From positions 177,873 to 241,872 of the forward strand of contig NZ_BNAF01000009.1 of NCBI RefSeq assembly GCF_014653155.1: a DNA stretch of 64,000 nt, in the 5' to 3' direction. Position numbers and translations under genes: made by a program. Under the pieces are notes generated by a model. It ran no database searches, had not been told where the DNA came from, and worked only from the letters and a program-made list of their open reading frames with translations. Source of the stretch: Sphingobacterium griseoflavum. Its GTDB lineage: Bacteria; Bacteroidota; Bacteroidia; Sphingobacteriales; Sphingobacteriaceae. Positions 57,201 through 64,000 of this stretch are shown piece by piece (position 1 is the first letter of the stretch; every line of letters begins with the position of its first letter).

Positions 57201-57479
57201 GGAACTTTCCCGCGGGCAGACGACCCCTTGATTGGTGCGAACGCTGATTTCTGGGCATTGGATGCAACCACGATACGGATCAATAATATGACCTTGAAAT
57301 ATGCGCTGCCCACCGCTGCTACGAAACGTATTGGGCTGTCCAATGCCAGCATCTTGCTGACGGGTAATAACCTTTGGACTTTGATAAACCCCTTTACTTA
57401 TAAAGATCCATACACAAATAATGCTTACAACTACCCAACGGTACGGACGATATCGATTGGTTTGAGTGCTGGTTTATAA
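54270..57479 (+). CDS. SusC-family TonB-dependent transporter of the pectin locus
   Basis: 1069-residue outer-membrane importer. After the signal peptide (cleavage near VAAKN) come the carboxypeptidase-regulatory-like domain (ITGKVLDADGRPIAGATVLV), the DEVVVTGYGT segment, the plug (LYIIDGITVSSDVFDNL, DASAAIYGASGAKGVILVTT) and the barrel, which ends in a final strand TVRTISIGLSAGL. It follows the surface lipoprotein by 50 bases and precedes SusD by about 11. Presumed to import pectic oligosaccharides made by the PL1 enzymes encoded downstream. Confidence 0.96.
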   Translation: MLNKTINLPVPLRVLVKGLALACVLSTPIAAVAAKNAGNNYTSKAALLVNITGKVLDADGRPIAGATVLVKGSKAGVRTDLNGIFRINVPAENPFIVISYVGYKVKEVNVAGQQDITITLEDLNAAIDEVVVTGYGTQKRSEIVGAVATIKGEELMDIPAPNIAGALRNRIAGLGVSEASGRPGARITLNVRNSTTSAAGQTIGSTSEPLYIIDGITVSSDVFDNLDASMVENITVLKDASAAIYGASGAKGVILVTTKRGKVGKPSISYNGYAGITDAARKPDMLSAYELGVMLNEGYRMNNAPADRYFSDADLNYLKGLNVDSWYDQLWQASLMQRHNLSISGGSEKVTFFVGGGYQNENGNYAGTKQDKYTFRSGLQATIIDGLRADVNFNIDNRIRKSNNGLGNDTDQAFFETVLSTPDWIPMEINGLPVNFVRTGTRNPLGVINSGFYDERNAQNYRVNASLSYQPKFLKGLTAKVQVSTGGEANNNTQYSPPYSLYTFVTMGNNQQFYSTDLIADPEYQPVTPQSSDLTTSVSRLNSSQGFLTLSYANTFGKHSIDAVAGAEQTMAYGEGLSSRYINQLIAGADEYWAFDINTQRTVRTIVESTKRSFFGRFAYDYDKKYLLQIVSRLDASSNFATGERWGLSPSLGLGWVVSQENFFKEYVSFINFLKLKANVGIAGDDRVADRLWQDRYAIDNDNGYLFGERYGVGLNPTAYPNPSITWEKKRTVNVGLETALLNNKLNISAEFFQNKVFDGFDQGGNTSNPLYSGIIAPPINYREAYNWGSEFSIGYNTRVGKDFRIGTNMNFGWGNSIVTQMLYPTASFLVTDRSDSNWLGNQFGTNPRRYNSSNVGYKVQGMFRTQEQVDAFLAENPNYRIGGQIPQPGWLIYEDTNGDGVVNTLDQTYLFDRTNSFFSTGITLDLGYKALSLSTNIFGRFGGKVFIDGNSRAAPTTTRNVMAFWKDRWTPDNPTEGTFPRADDPLIGANADFWALDATTIRINNMTLKYALPTAATKRIGLSNASILLTGNNLWTLINPFTYKDPYTNNAYNYPTVRTISIGLSAGL

Positions 57480-57490
57480 ATGAAATGGTG

Positions 57491-59356
57491 ATGAAAACGA
57501 ATATAAAGACGATATTAAGAAAAGGCTTCGGTATCCTGTTGGTTTCGGGTATCCTCACGGCCTGTAATGATGATAAATTTTTCCTATTGGAGGATCGTAA
57601 CGGTTTGGGCAGCGAAGTCGTTTGGAACTCGGAAGGTTCCATTGATTTTCATTTGAATAAAACCTACGAGCTTATTATCCCGAAATGGCCGCACCAAGTA
57701 ATTCCGAATCGTTGGGAGATACATCTTGCCAATGATGAGAATTATTTTGCATCCGAGGCGGGGCATGCTGCGCGTGCTTTGGGCATTAATGGCGAGGCGT
57801 TGCATAACCACGATGTATTTTATGTCGGGAATTTATACACTTTAAATTACGGGAGCAACCGGTATATGGATATCGCCCGATGCAACAATGCGATCAAATA
57901 TATCCCAGAGAGTAGCATAAGTGAGGATGCTAAACGCCGATTTTTAGGTCAATACCATGCTATGCGCGCGATGGTCTACTTGGAGTTGGTGAAGGTATAC
58001 GGTGGCACCACGTTAGTTCTGAAGCCACAAGACCCCCAAAATTTACAAGCCAAAGGAAGGGCAAGTGCGCGCGCGTGTTTCGATGTTATTGTAGACGATT
58101 TGACAAAAGCTGTCGATTACCTCGAAGGAGTAACGTATGGTGCTGGCGACTGGGGGCGCATCACGCAGGAAGCGGCGGCCTCCTTGAAGGCCAAGGCCCT
58201 GTTGTACTGGGCTAGCCCGCAGTTTAACCCCCTCAATGATCCTAAGCACCCTTACGATGCCGCCCGGTGGGCAGTAGCTTTGGAAGCCAATAAAGAGGCC
58301 TATGAATTATGTTTGGCCAAAGGGCATAGCTTAGTAGCAGATTATGCCCAGATTTGGCAGACAAAAGGGCCTGCAAATAAGGAAACCATTATTTCCCGGT
58401 CATATTCCGCTTCCTTGCCAAAAAGAGGCCACAATGAAGAGCGTAAAAATCGTCCACAATCTGAAGGCGGCGCGCCTGACAGAGCCTACCGAGCAACATG
58501 GAAGCTGCTGCAGGCCTACCCCATGAAAGATGGCAATCGCATCGATCAAGCCGGGAACTATAGCTATGATGCGGTGATGTTTTGGCAAAATCGCGACCCG
58601 CGCTTTACGGCTACCTTCGCGTACAATGGCAGTGTTTATCCGTTAAGTAACAAAGGTACGAATAGGGTGCAGTGGACCTATGTCGGTGCTACGGTGGATG
58701 GTATCGCAGAAAGTGCCAACTGGGGCGTTTACACCAAGAAATTTACAACCCCTACATTGGCCGCATCCAATGTTCCCGTGACGAACGATGTAGGTGGTAG
58801 TGGCATGGATTGGATTGAAATGCGTCTAGCAGAGGTCATGCTTAATTATGCAGACTGTGCCAATGAAACCGGTGATATGGCCACGGCTAAAAATATGGTG
58901 CGCGCCATTAGACAACGGGCAGGTATCGAAGTAGGAAACAACGATTATGGCCTAGGGGCGGCAGCAGGTGTAGCTGACATGCGCGATCTGATTTTGAATG
59001 AACGTATGATTGAATTTGCTTTTGAAAACAAGCGTAATTCGGATCTACGTCGCACACGCAGATGGCATCTGCTCTCGGGCGAGTCCTTGGAAACGATTCG
59101 CATTGAACTGCAGCCCGGAGTCGATGCTGCTACGCTGAATGCAGGAGGTCGAAACAGTATAAATGTGGAAGATAAAACAGTATATCAGGAGAATTTTAGA
59201 ATGGCTATCCAGCAGCAGAACACGGGTTTCGGGGCCATGAATATTCCGGAGTACCATAACTTTTATACCTTCCATAACGATTACGTGTGGAGAGGCGTAG
59301 ATATCTATCCGACTGTAGGCTGGGCAGGAGGAACCTTCGATCCCCTAGACAATTAA
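57491..59356 (+). CDS. SusD-family lipoprotein of the pectin locus
   Basis: Glycan-binding lid for the SusC just upstream. I use the ATG at 57491 (MKTNIKTILRKGFG), giving 621 residues; one at 57485 adds only two. The lipoprotein Cys25 is in GILTACNDD. SusD features are YHAMRAMVYLELVKVYGGTTLVL (in part), ASLKAKALLYWASPQFNP, and the C-terminal MDWIEMRLAEVMLNYADCAN and LILNERMIEFAFENKRNSDLRR (in part). It is longer than the first SusD in this window by about 100 residues. Confidence 0.95.
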   Translation: MKTNIKTILRKGFGILLVSGILTACNDDKFFLLEDRNGLGSEVVWNSEGSIDFHLNKTYELIIPKWPHQVIPNRWEIHLANDENYFASEAGHAARALGINGEALHNHDVFYVGNLYTLNYGSNRYMDIARCNNAIKYIPESSISEDAKRRFLGQYHAMRAMVYLELVKVYGGTTLVLKPQDPQNLQAKGRASARACFDVIVDDLTKAVDYLEGVTYGAGDWGRITQEAAASLKAKALLYWASPQFNPLNDPKHPYDAARWAVALEANKEAYELCLAKGHSLVADYAQIWQTKGPANKETIISRSYSASLPKRGHNEERKNRPQSEGGAPDRAYRATWKLLQAYPMKDGNRIDQAGNYSYDAVMFWQNRDPRFTATFAYNGSVYPLSNKGTNRVQWTYVGATVDGIAESANWGVYTKKFTTPTLAASNVPVTNDVGGSGMDWIEMRLAEVMLNYADCANETGDMATAKNMVRAIRQRAGIEVGNNDYGLGAAAGVADMRDLILNERMIEFAFENKRNSDLRRTRRWHLLSGESLETIRIELQPGVDAATLNAGGRNSINVEDKTVYQENFRMAIQQQNTGFGAMNIPEYHNFYTFHNDYVWRGVDIYPTVGWAGGTFDPLDN

Positions 59357-59384
59357 TGCGGTGTTCAAAAAATAAATAGGAATT

Positions 59385-60353
59385 ATGACAACGAGAAAAA
59401 TAATAGCTTTTTTGACCGTCCTTGCCTTGGCGACCTTTGCGTCGTGCAGTGTCGAGTCGGAGAACATTTTTAACATGTTTGACGACGTGAAGATAACCTT
59501 TCACAACGATAGCGAATACGCGGTTACCGACTACCGAAAATACAATGATGGCGATAGTGTACATATCAGTTTTACCATTACTTCGGCTACTAGAGATATG
59601 ATGAAATTGGTGGTTGATAGCACGATCGGTACGGGCGGAGCGAACGGAAAGCGTGAATTCACGCTGAACGAAAGCCAACGTCGGTCCTACAGCGGTAGGC
59701 TTCGCTTCAAAATTCAACGTGATGGCAGAGCTACGTTTCGAATCTATGCCTTAGATGATAAGAATGTATATATGGGGGATGGGTATAAGTCTGTAACCAT
59801 AGAAGGGGCACCAAGTTATACGATCTTAGCGGATAGAAAGGTTTATAGGCCCAATCCGAATAAGCCCGAACTGCCGACCTTTTATGCGATCGGAAAAGGA
59901 AAGGCTTACACCTATGCCGAAGGCCAAGCGAATGCTGCAGATATCGATTTTGGTATTTATAGCCAAATCGATCAAACGCAAGGAAACTTTGGTCGGGTGG
60001 TATTTAATATGTATGCTATTTCCACCGAAACGAATCCTTACCCGGCGTATGATCTGTCGAATTGGGAAAAACGACAAACATTATTCAGTGCGCCAGTAAG
60101 AAATGCAAGTGGCGGCGGTGGGCTTTTTAATGCTGCATTGGTTTCTTCCAGTAGAATAGAAGAGGAAGCAAAAAAGCAAACCATCAATCAGACAATCACG
60201 AGTTTCAACGAATACGCAATGGGCTTAAATGCTGGTTCGATGTTGTATTTTCTGACACCGGAAGGAAAATATGGCGCTATACTTATTAACCAGAGTACAG
60301 TCGATGCCGCCGGTGAAGATTACCTCAGTATCAGTACAAAAATCCAGCACTAA
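59385..60353 (+). CDS. Lipoprotein, likely surface glycan-binding protein (SusE/F-like position)
   Basis: 322 residues with a lipoprotein signal (MTTRKIIAFLTVLALATFASC, Cys21). The mature part is beta-rich with no recognised catalytic motif; a first domain of about 110 residues (FDDVKITFHNDSEYAVTDY) precedes a second with FYAIGKGKAYTYAEGQAN. Its place right after SusD is that of SusE/F-type glycan-binding lipoproteins. I do not recognise the family. A terminator follows. Confidence 0.75.
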   Translation: MTTRKIIAFLTVLALATFASCSVESENIFNMFDDVKITFHNDSEYAVTDYRKYNDGDSVHISFTITSATRDMMKLVVDSTIGTGGANGKREFTLNESQRRSYSGRLRFKIQRDGRATFRIYALDDKNVYMGDGYKSVTIEGAPSYTILADRKVYRPNPNKPELPTFYAIGKGKAYTYAEGQANAADIDFGIYSQIDQTQGNFGRVVFNMYAISTETNPYPAYDLSNWEKRQTLFSAPVRNASGGGGLFNAALVSSSRIEEEAKKQTINQTITSFNEYAMGLNAGSMLYFLTPEGKYGAILINQSTVDAAGEDYLSISTKIQH

Positions 60354-60401
60354 GCATGATTGTTATTGTTGCGTGAAAGCGCTGTCTTTCGCAAATTGGA
60401 T

Positions 60402-60433
60402 CCCTACCGGTAAACAATCTGGTAGGGTTTTTT
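60402..60433 (+). terminator. Terminator after the SusC-SusD-lipoprotein operon
   Basis: CCCTACC (60402-60408) pairs with GGTAGGG (60421-60427) around a 12-base loop and is followed by six T. Confidence 0.85.
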
Positions 60434-60502
60434 AGTATGGCTAACAACAATGTATAATCTTGCTTTTTACCGATTTAATACGCGTTATCCATGCTAATAT
60501 AA

Positions 60503-60517
60503 TATCATAAAATGATA
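60503..60517. promoter_or_regulatory. Palindrome upstream of the PL1 genes, possible operator
   Basis: TATCAT-AAA-ATGATA is a perfect inverted repeat; GTTATC at 60484 and GATAAC at 60514 add an outer pair. It lies about 35 bases before a promoter-like TTACTTTG (60550) and could be a regulator site. Untested. Confidence 0.3.
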
Positions 60518-60624
60518 ACCAGCGCTATGGTATACCGTAAAAATCTACGTTACTTTGATTATGCCATTTATAAATGAGGTCATATCCGTGCGCCTCAACA
60601 GATTGGTGAGAAGGAAAGGAAATA

Positions 60625-62289
60625 ATGTCAAATTTTAAATTCATTCAACAAATGAGATTTTCAGTAACTCCATTTATGTTAATGGTGTTTGCTTGTTTAG
60701 TGACGTTCAAGGCAAATGCACAGTACCCTAAAATTCCAGCTGAAGTCAAGCAGGCTTCTGAAGATATGATGAACGCTGCAAGAGCGCAGTCCGATAGAGC
60801 GTGGGCAAAAGCATTGCCCGTTATTGAACATTACGCAAAACAGGGCAAGCCCTACATCCCATGGGCTGGACGGCCGACAGACCTACCCCAAGCAGAAATT
60901 CCGGCATTTCCCGGCGCCGAGGGAGGTGGTAAGTACAGCTTTGGTGGTCGCGGAGGTAAAGTTATCGTGGTCACAAGTTTGGAAGATAACGGACCAGGGA
61001 CGTTACGTGAGGCCTGCGAACAAGGTGGCCCTCGTATCGTCGTCTTTAACGTGGCCGGTATTATCCGCCTAAAAACGCCCCTGATGATTCGCGCCCCATA
61101 CATTACCATCGCAGGGCAATCCGCTCCCGGAGATGGTGTATGTGTCGCAGGAGAGTCGGTTTGGATTGATACCCACGATGTGATCGTGCGCCATATGCGA
61201 TTCCGTCGTGGAGAAACCTTTGTAGGCCGGCGTGACGATGCTATTGGCGGCAATCCGGTAGGTAACATCATGATCGACCATGTTTCGGCAAGTTGGGGTT
61301 TGGATGAAAATATGTCGATGTATCGACACATGTACAACGATAGTACGGGTAAACAGGAAGAGAAACGTGGCACGGTTAACATTACCATTCAAAACTCGAT
61401 ATTCTCCGAAGCATTGGATACCTGGAATCATGCATTCGGAAGTACATTGGGGGGCGAAAACTGTACCTTCATGCGCAATCTATGGGCGAATAATGCCGCT
61501 AGAAATCCTTCGATTGGTTGGAACGGAATCTTTAACTTCGCTAATAATGTCATTTACAATTGGGTGCATCGTGCCATCGATGGCGGTGATTACCAAGCTA
61601 CCTATAATATTTTCAACAACTATTTCAAACCAGGGCCGGCTACGCCAGAAGGAAAGCCCATCAGCTACCGTATCCTAAAACCAGAATCTGGCCGAAGCAA
61701 ATTGCCTTACGTCGTGTTTGGCCGGGCTTATGTGGCGGGTAACATTGTGGAAGGAAATAAGGAGGTGACCGCAGATAATTGGAACGGCGGTGTGCAATTG
61801 GAAAACAAGGCCGGAAATGGGATGACCTTTGACGAGGCGACACCCTACTTCGCTGCGATGAAAGCAGCCAAGCCATTTCCCCATGCGGAATTTACGATCA
61901 TGAGTGCCGGCGAGTCGTATGATTATGTATTAGACCATGCAGGGGCTACGCTGCCGAAGCGCGATCCCGTAGATCTGCGTATCGTCAAAGAGGTGCGCGA
62001 TGGGAAACCAACGCCGTTGAAAAACGTAACCCTGCCCGAAAAAGACTTTGAACACCGCCGGTTGCCAAAAGATTCTTACAAGATGGGTATCATAACTGAT
62101 ATCGCACAGGTAGGCGGCTATCCTGCATATAAAGGCAAAGCCTACAAAGATTCCGACAACGATGGTATTCCCGATGATGTAGAGGTTAAAATGGGTTTAA
62201 ACCCGAAAGACGGAAGTGATGCTGCAGAAATTACAGAATCGGGCTACGCGAACATTGAAATCTATTTAAACAGCCTCACGTCAAAATAA
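60625..62289 (+). CDS. PL1 pectate lyase, exported
   Basis: 554 residues. The ATG at 60625 follows a purine-rich AAGGAAAGGAAAT, an unusually good ribosome site for this genome; an ATG 27 bases later is also possible. Signal peptide ends near KANAQ (33). The beta-helix starts at AFPGAEGGGKYSFGGRGG (94 on) and includes the PL1 signature IMIDHVSASW (215-224), with acidic residues before it (RRDDAIGGN) suited to calcium and substrate. The C-terminus holds DSDNDGIPDD, a thrombospondin-3/EF-hand-like calcium motif, then a conserved NIEIYLNSL end. PL1 enzymes cut homogalacturonan by beta-elimination. Confidence 0.92.
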   Translation: MSNFKFIQQMRFSVTPFMLMVFACLVTFKANAQYPKIPAEVKQASEDMMNAARAQSDRAWAKALPVIEHYAKQGKPYIPWAGRPTDLPQAEIPAFPGAEGGGKYSFGGRGGKVIVVTSLEDNGPGTLREACEQGGPRIVVFNVAGIIRLKTPLMIRAPYITIAGQSAPGDGVCVAGESVWIDTHDVIVRHMRFRRGETFVGRRDDAIGGNPVGNIMIDHVSASWGLDENMSMYRHMYNDSTGKQEEKRGTVNITIQNSIFSEALDTWNHAFGSTLGGENCTFMRNLWANNAARNPSIGWNGIFNFANNVIYNWVHRAIDGGDYQATYNIFNNYFKPGPATPEGKPISYRILKPESGRSKLPYVVFGRAYVAGNIVEGNKEVTADNWNGGVQLENKAGNGMTFDEATPYFAAMKAAKPFPHAEFTIMSAGESYDYVLDHAGATLPKRDPVDLRIVKEVRDGKPTPLKNVTLPEKDFEHRRLPKDSYKMGIITDIAQVGGYPAYKGKAYKDSDNDGIPDDVEVKMGLNPKDGSDAAEITESGYANIEIYLNSLTSK

Positions 62290-62295
62290 AACCAG

Positions 62296-63906
62296 ATGCG
62301 TCTATCGTTTAAAACTGCCCTATTTTCGTTGGCCTGTGCAGCACCTATGTTTGCGCAGGCGCAATATCCTGTTGTTCCCGATTCGTTGAAAGCGATTGCG
62401 GCTCAACGGGAGCAGCTCGAACAACTTCGTGCTGATAAAGCCTGGGTGAGGGCGCAGCAAATCGTGGCGCGGGAGGGAAAACCTTTTATCCCGAATGCAG
62501 CGCTTCCAAGCGATCTGCCACAGGCAGACATTCCTGCTTTTCCTGGTGCCGAGGGGGGCGGCGCTTATACCGCTGGAGGGCGTGGCGGTCGTGTGATGGT
62601 CGTGACAAGTTTGGCGGATACTGGACCTGGCACTTTACGGGAGGCCTGCGAAAGTGGTGGTGCTAGGATTGTCGTCTTTAATGTAGCAGGCATTATCCAG
62701 CTCGAAACACCCATAACGGTGCGTGCACCGTACATTACCATTGCTGGTCAGACAGCCCCAGGCGACGGCGTGTGCGTCGCTGGCGAATCGTTCCTCATCG
62801 ATACACACGATGTTATCGTTCGGTTTATGCGCTTTCGTCGTGGCACAACTGATGTGACAAGACGCGATGATGCGTTGGGCGGAAATGGAGTCGGTAATAT
62901 TATGATTGATCATGTGTCTGCGAGTTGGGGACTAGATGAAAATATGTCCATGTACCGGCATGTGTATGACCGGGAAGGCCAAAATCTCAAATTGCCGACG
63001 GTAAATATCACGATTCAAAATTCTATCTTCTCGGAAGCACTAGATACCTATAACCACGCGTTTGGTAGTACCATCGGTGGATTAAACAGCACATTTATGC
63101 GAAATCTGTGGGCTTCCAATATCAGTAGAAATCCTTCTGTGGGCATGTACGGTGATTTTGGTTTTGTGAATAATGTGGTATGGAATTGGTGGAACCGTAC
63201 GGCCGATGGAGGAGATCATCGTTCGTTCTATAATTTCATCAACAACTATTATAAACCGGGGCCTATCACTCCAGTTGGCAAACCGATTTCGTATCGTATC
63301 CTTAAACCCGAATCGGGAAGAGATAAGGAGTTTGCGAATACCTTCGGTAAGGCATATGTCCATGGTAATGTCATTGAAGGCAACGAAAAAGTAACAAAAA
63401 ATAATTGGGACGGAGGTGTACAGCCCGACGCCGATAAATCAATTCTAACAAAAATAAAGGTGGATGAACCGTTCCCTTTGGCGGCCTTCGGTAAAATACT
63501 TCCTGCGAAGGACGCTTATGATTATGTGTTGGCAAATGTTGGTGCAATCTTGCCAAAACGGGATGCTGTAGATACACGAATAGTGAAGCAGGTCAAAACG
63601 GGAAAAGTCGTTTATTCAGCTGCCGCGGGAGAGTTGAAGCCGTCGCCTTACGTTAAAAGACGGTTACCAATAGACTCTTACAAACAAGGTATTATTACGC
63701 ATGTAAACCAAGTTGGCGGATATCCGGTATATAAAGGAAAACCTTATCAGGACACCGATGGCGACGGTCTTCCCGATGCATACGAGCTTAAAGTAGGTTT
63801 GGATCCAAAGGACCCAAAGGATTCAGCAGAAATTAGTGACAATGGGTATGCTCATATTGAAAATTACCTAAATAGTGTGGTTCCCATAGGACGCGTAAAA
63901 CCATAA
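62296..63906 (+). CDS. PL1 pectate lyase, tandem paralogue
   Basis: 536 residues, six bases after the first PL1 gene and clearly its duplicate: the AFPGAEGGGAYTAGGRGG opening, RRDDALGGNGVGNIMIDHVS, YRILKPESGR and the DTDGDGLPDA calcium motif occur at matching places. Signal peptide ends near FAQAQ (23). Differences cluster between residues about 375 and 410, where this copy is shorter by 20 or so residues than the first, and in the lysine-rich C-terminal linker. The two may differ in preference for chain length or methylation. Last gene before a terminator. Confidence 0.92.
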   Translation: MRLSFKTALFSLACAAPMFAQAQYPVVPDSLKAIAAQREQLEQLRADKAWVRAQQIVAREGKPFIPNAALPSDLPQADIPAFPGAEGGGAYTAGGRGGRVMVVTSLADTGPGTLREACESGGARIVVFNVAGIIQLETPITVRAPYITIAGQTAPGDGVCVAGESFLIDTHDVIVRFMRFRRGTTDVTRRDDALGGNGVGNIMIDHVSASWGLDENMSMYRHVYDREGQNLKLPTVNITIQNSIFSEALDTYNHAFGSTIGGLNSTFMRNLWASNISRNPSVGMYGDFGFVNNVVWNWWNRTADGGDHRSFYNFINNYYKPGPITPVGKPISYRILKPESGRDKEFANTFGKAYVHGNVIEGNEKVTKNNWDGGVQPDADKSILTKIKVDEPFPLAAFGKILPAKDAYDYVLANVGAILPKRDAVDTRIVKQVKTGKVVYSAAAGELKPSPYVKRRLPIDSYKQGIITHVNQVGGYPVYKGKPYQDTDGDGLPDAYELKVGLDPKDPKDSAEISDNGYAHIENYLNSVVPIGRVKP

Positions 63907-63928
63907 GAGGTTTTTTTAAATTGTATAG

Positions 63929-63964
63929 AAAAGAGGCCGTCTCATAAGGATAGCCTCTTTTTTT
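63929..63964 (+). terminator. Terminator-like hairpin after the PL1 pair
   Basis: AAAAGAGGC pairs with GCCTCTTTT, followed by a run of T. The loop is long (15 bases). The same sequence could also be the end of an insertion sequence (see findings). Confidence 0.7.
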
Positions 63965-64000
63965 ATTTGGTTGAATTTTCGTACTTTAAAGTCATGGGAA

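Overview
The window reads as a chromosomal piece of a Bacteroidota bacterium, most likely a member of the Sphingobacteriaceae (Sphingobacterium/Pedobacter type). The evidence is two SusC/SusD pairs, many lipoproteins and Bacteroidota-only families (DUF2911, DUF3826), -7 elements of the TAnnTTTG type, weak Shine-Dalgarno signals, an F1 epsilon subunit without its C-terminal helices, and a complete branched-chain amino acid (BCAA) cluster in the order usual for this family. No rRNA, tRNA, CRISPR array or phage was seen.

Layout. 1-6.3 kb: 3' part of a GMC oxidoreductase, then a SusC/SusD pair behind a regulatory region with five TTAGCA/TGCTAA hexamers. 6.5-10.4 kb (minus): class Ib ribonucleotide reductase operon nrdH-nrdI-nrdE-nrdF. 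10.8-15.5 kb: exported or lipid-anchored proteins (an S9 glutamyl-endopeptidase-like enzyme, DUF2911, an S41 peptidase lipoprotein). 15.5-30.7 kb (minus): ilvE-ilvD-ilvB-[four-helix gene]-ilvN-[DinB]-ilvC-leuC-leuD-[ModF-like ATPase]-leuB-leuA-ilvA. This covers almost every step to valine, isoleucine and leucine and is interrupted by three unrelated genes and by T-rich near-heptad repeats. 31.1-33.0 kb (minus): atpD-atpC with a recognisable promoter. 33.3-36.7 kb: two adjacent M14 carboxypeptidase-like genes, the first of which seems to have lost its catalytic residues. 36.8-37.4 kb (minus): a membrane coiled-coil protein of unknown function.

37.7-63.9 kb is a pectin-type polysaccharide utilisation region. 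A tight, translationally coupled five-gene operon encodes exported glycosidases (an unassigned 917-residue enzyme, an (alpha/alpha)6-barrel enzyme, GH28, GH95 with an inserted domain, GH2 with a malectin domain). An AraC regulator points the other way. Then come DUF3826, a beta-helix surface lipoprotein, SusC, SusD, a second surface lipoprotein, and two tandem PL1 pectate lyases. A plausible model is that the PL1 enzymes cut homogalacturonan outside, the lipoproteins and SusC/D capture and import oligomers, and the periplasmic glycosidases finish the breakdown. The exact pectin substrate is inferred, not shown.

Most unusual points: (1) a four-helix-bundle gene flanked by inverted AT-rich repeats, sitting between ilvB and ilvN and carrying a -1 frameshift; (2) near-heptad repeats in front of several genes and an inverted repeat with a similar period between atpD and atpC; (3) the M14 pseudo-peptidase/peptidase pair; (4) the 917-residue unassigned glycosidase and the GH95 with a roughly 175-residue insertion.
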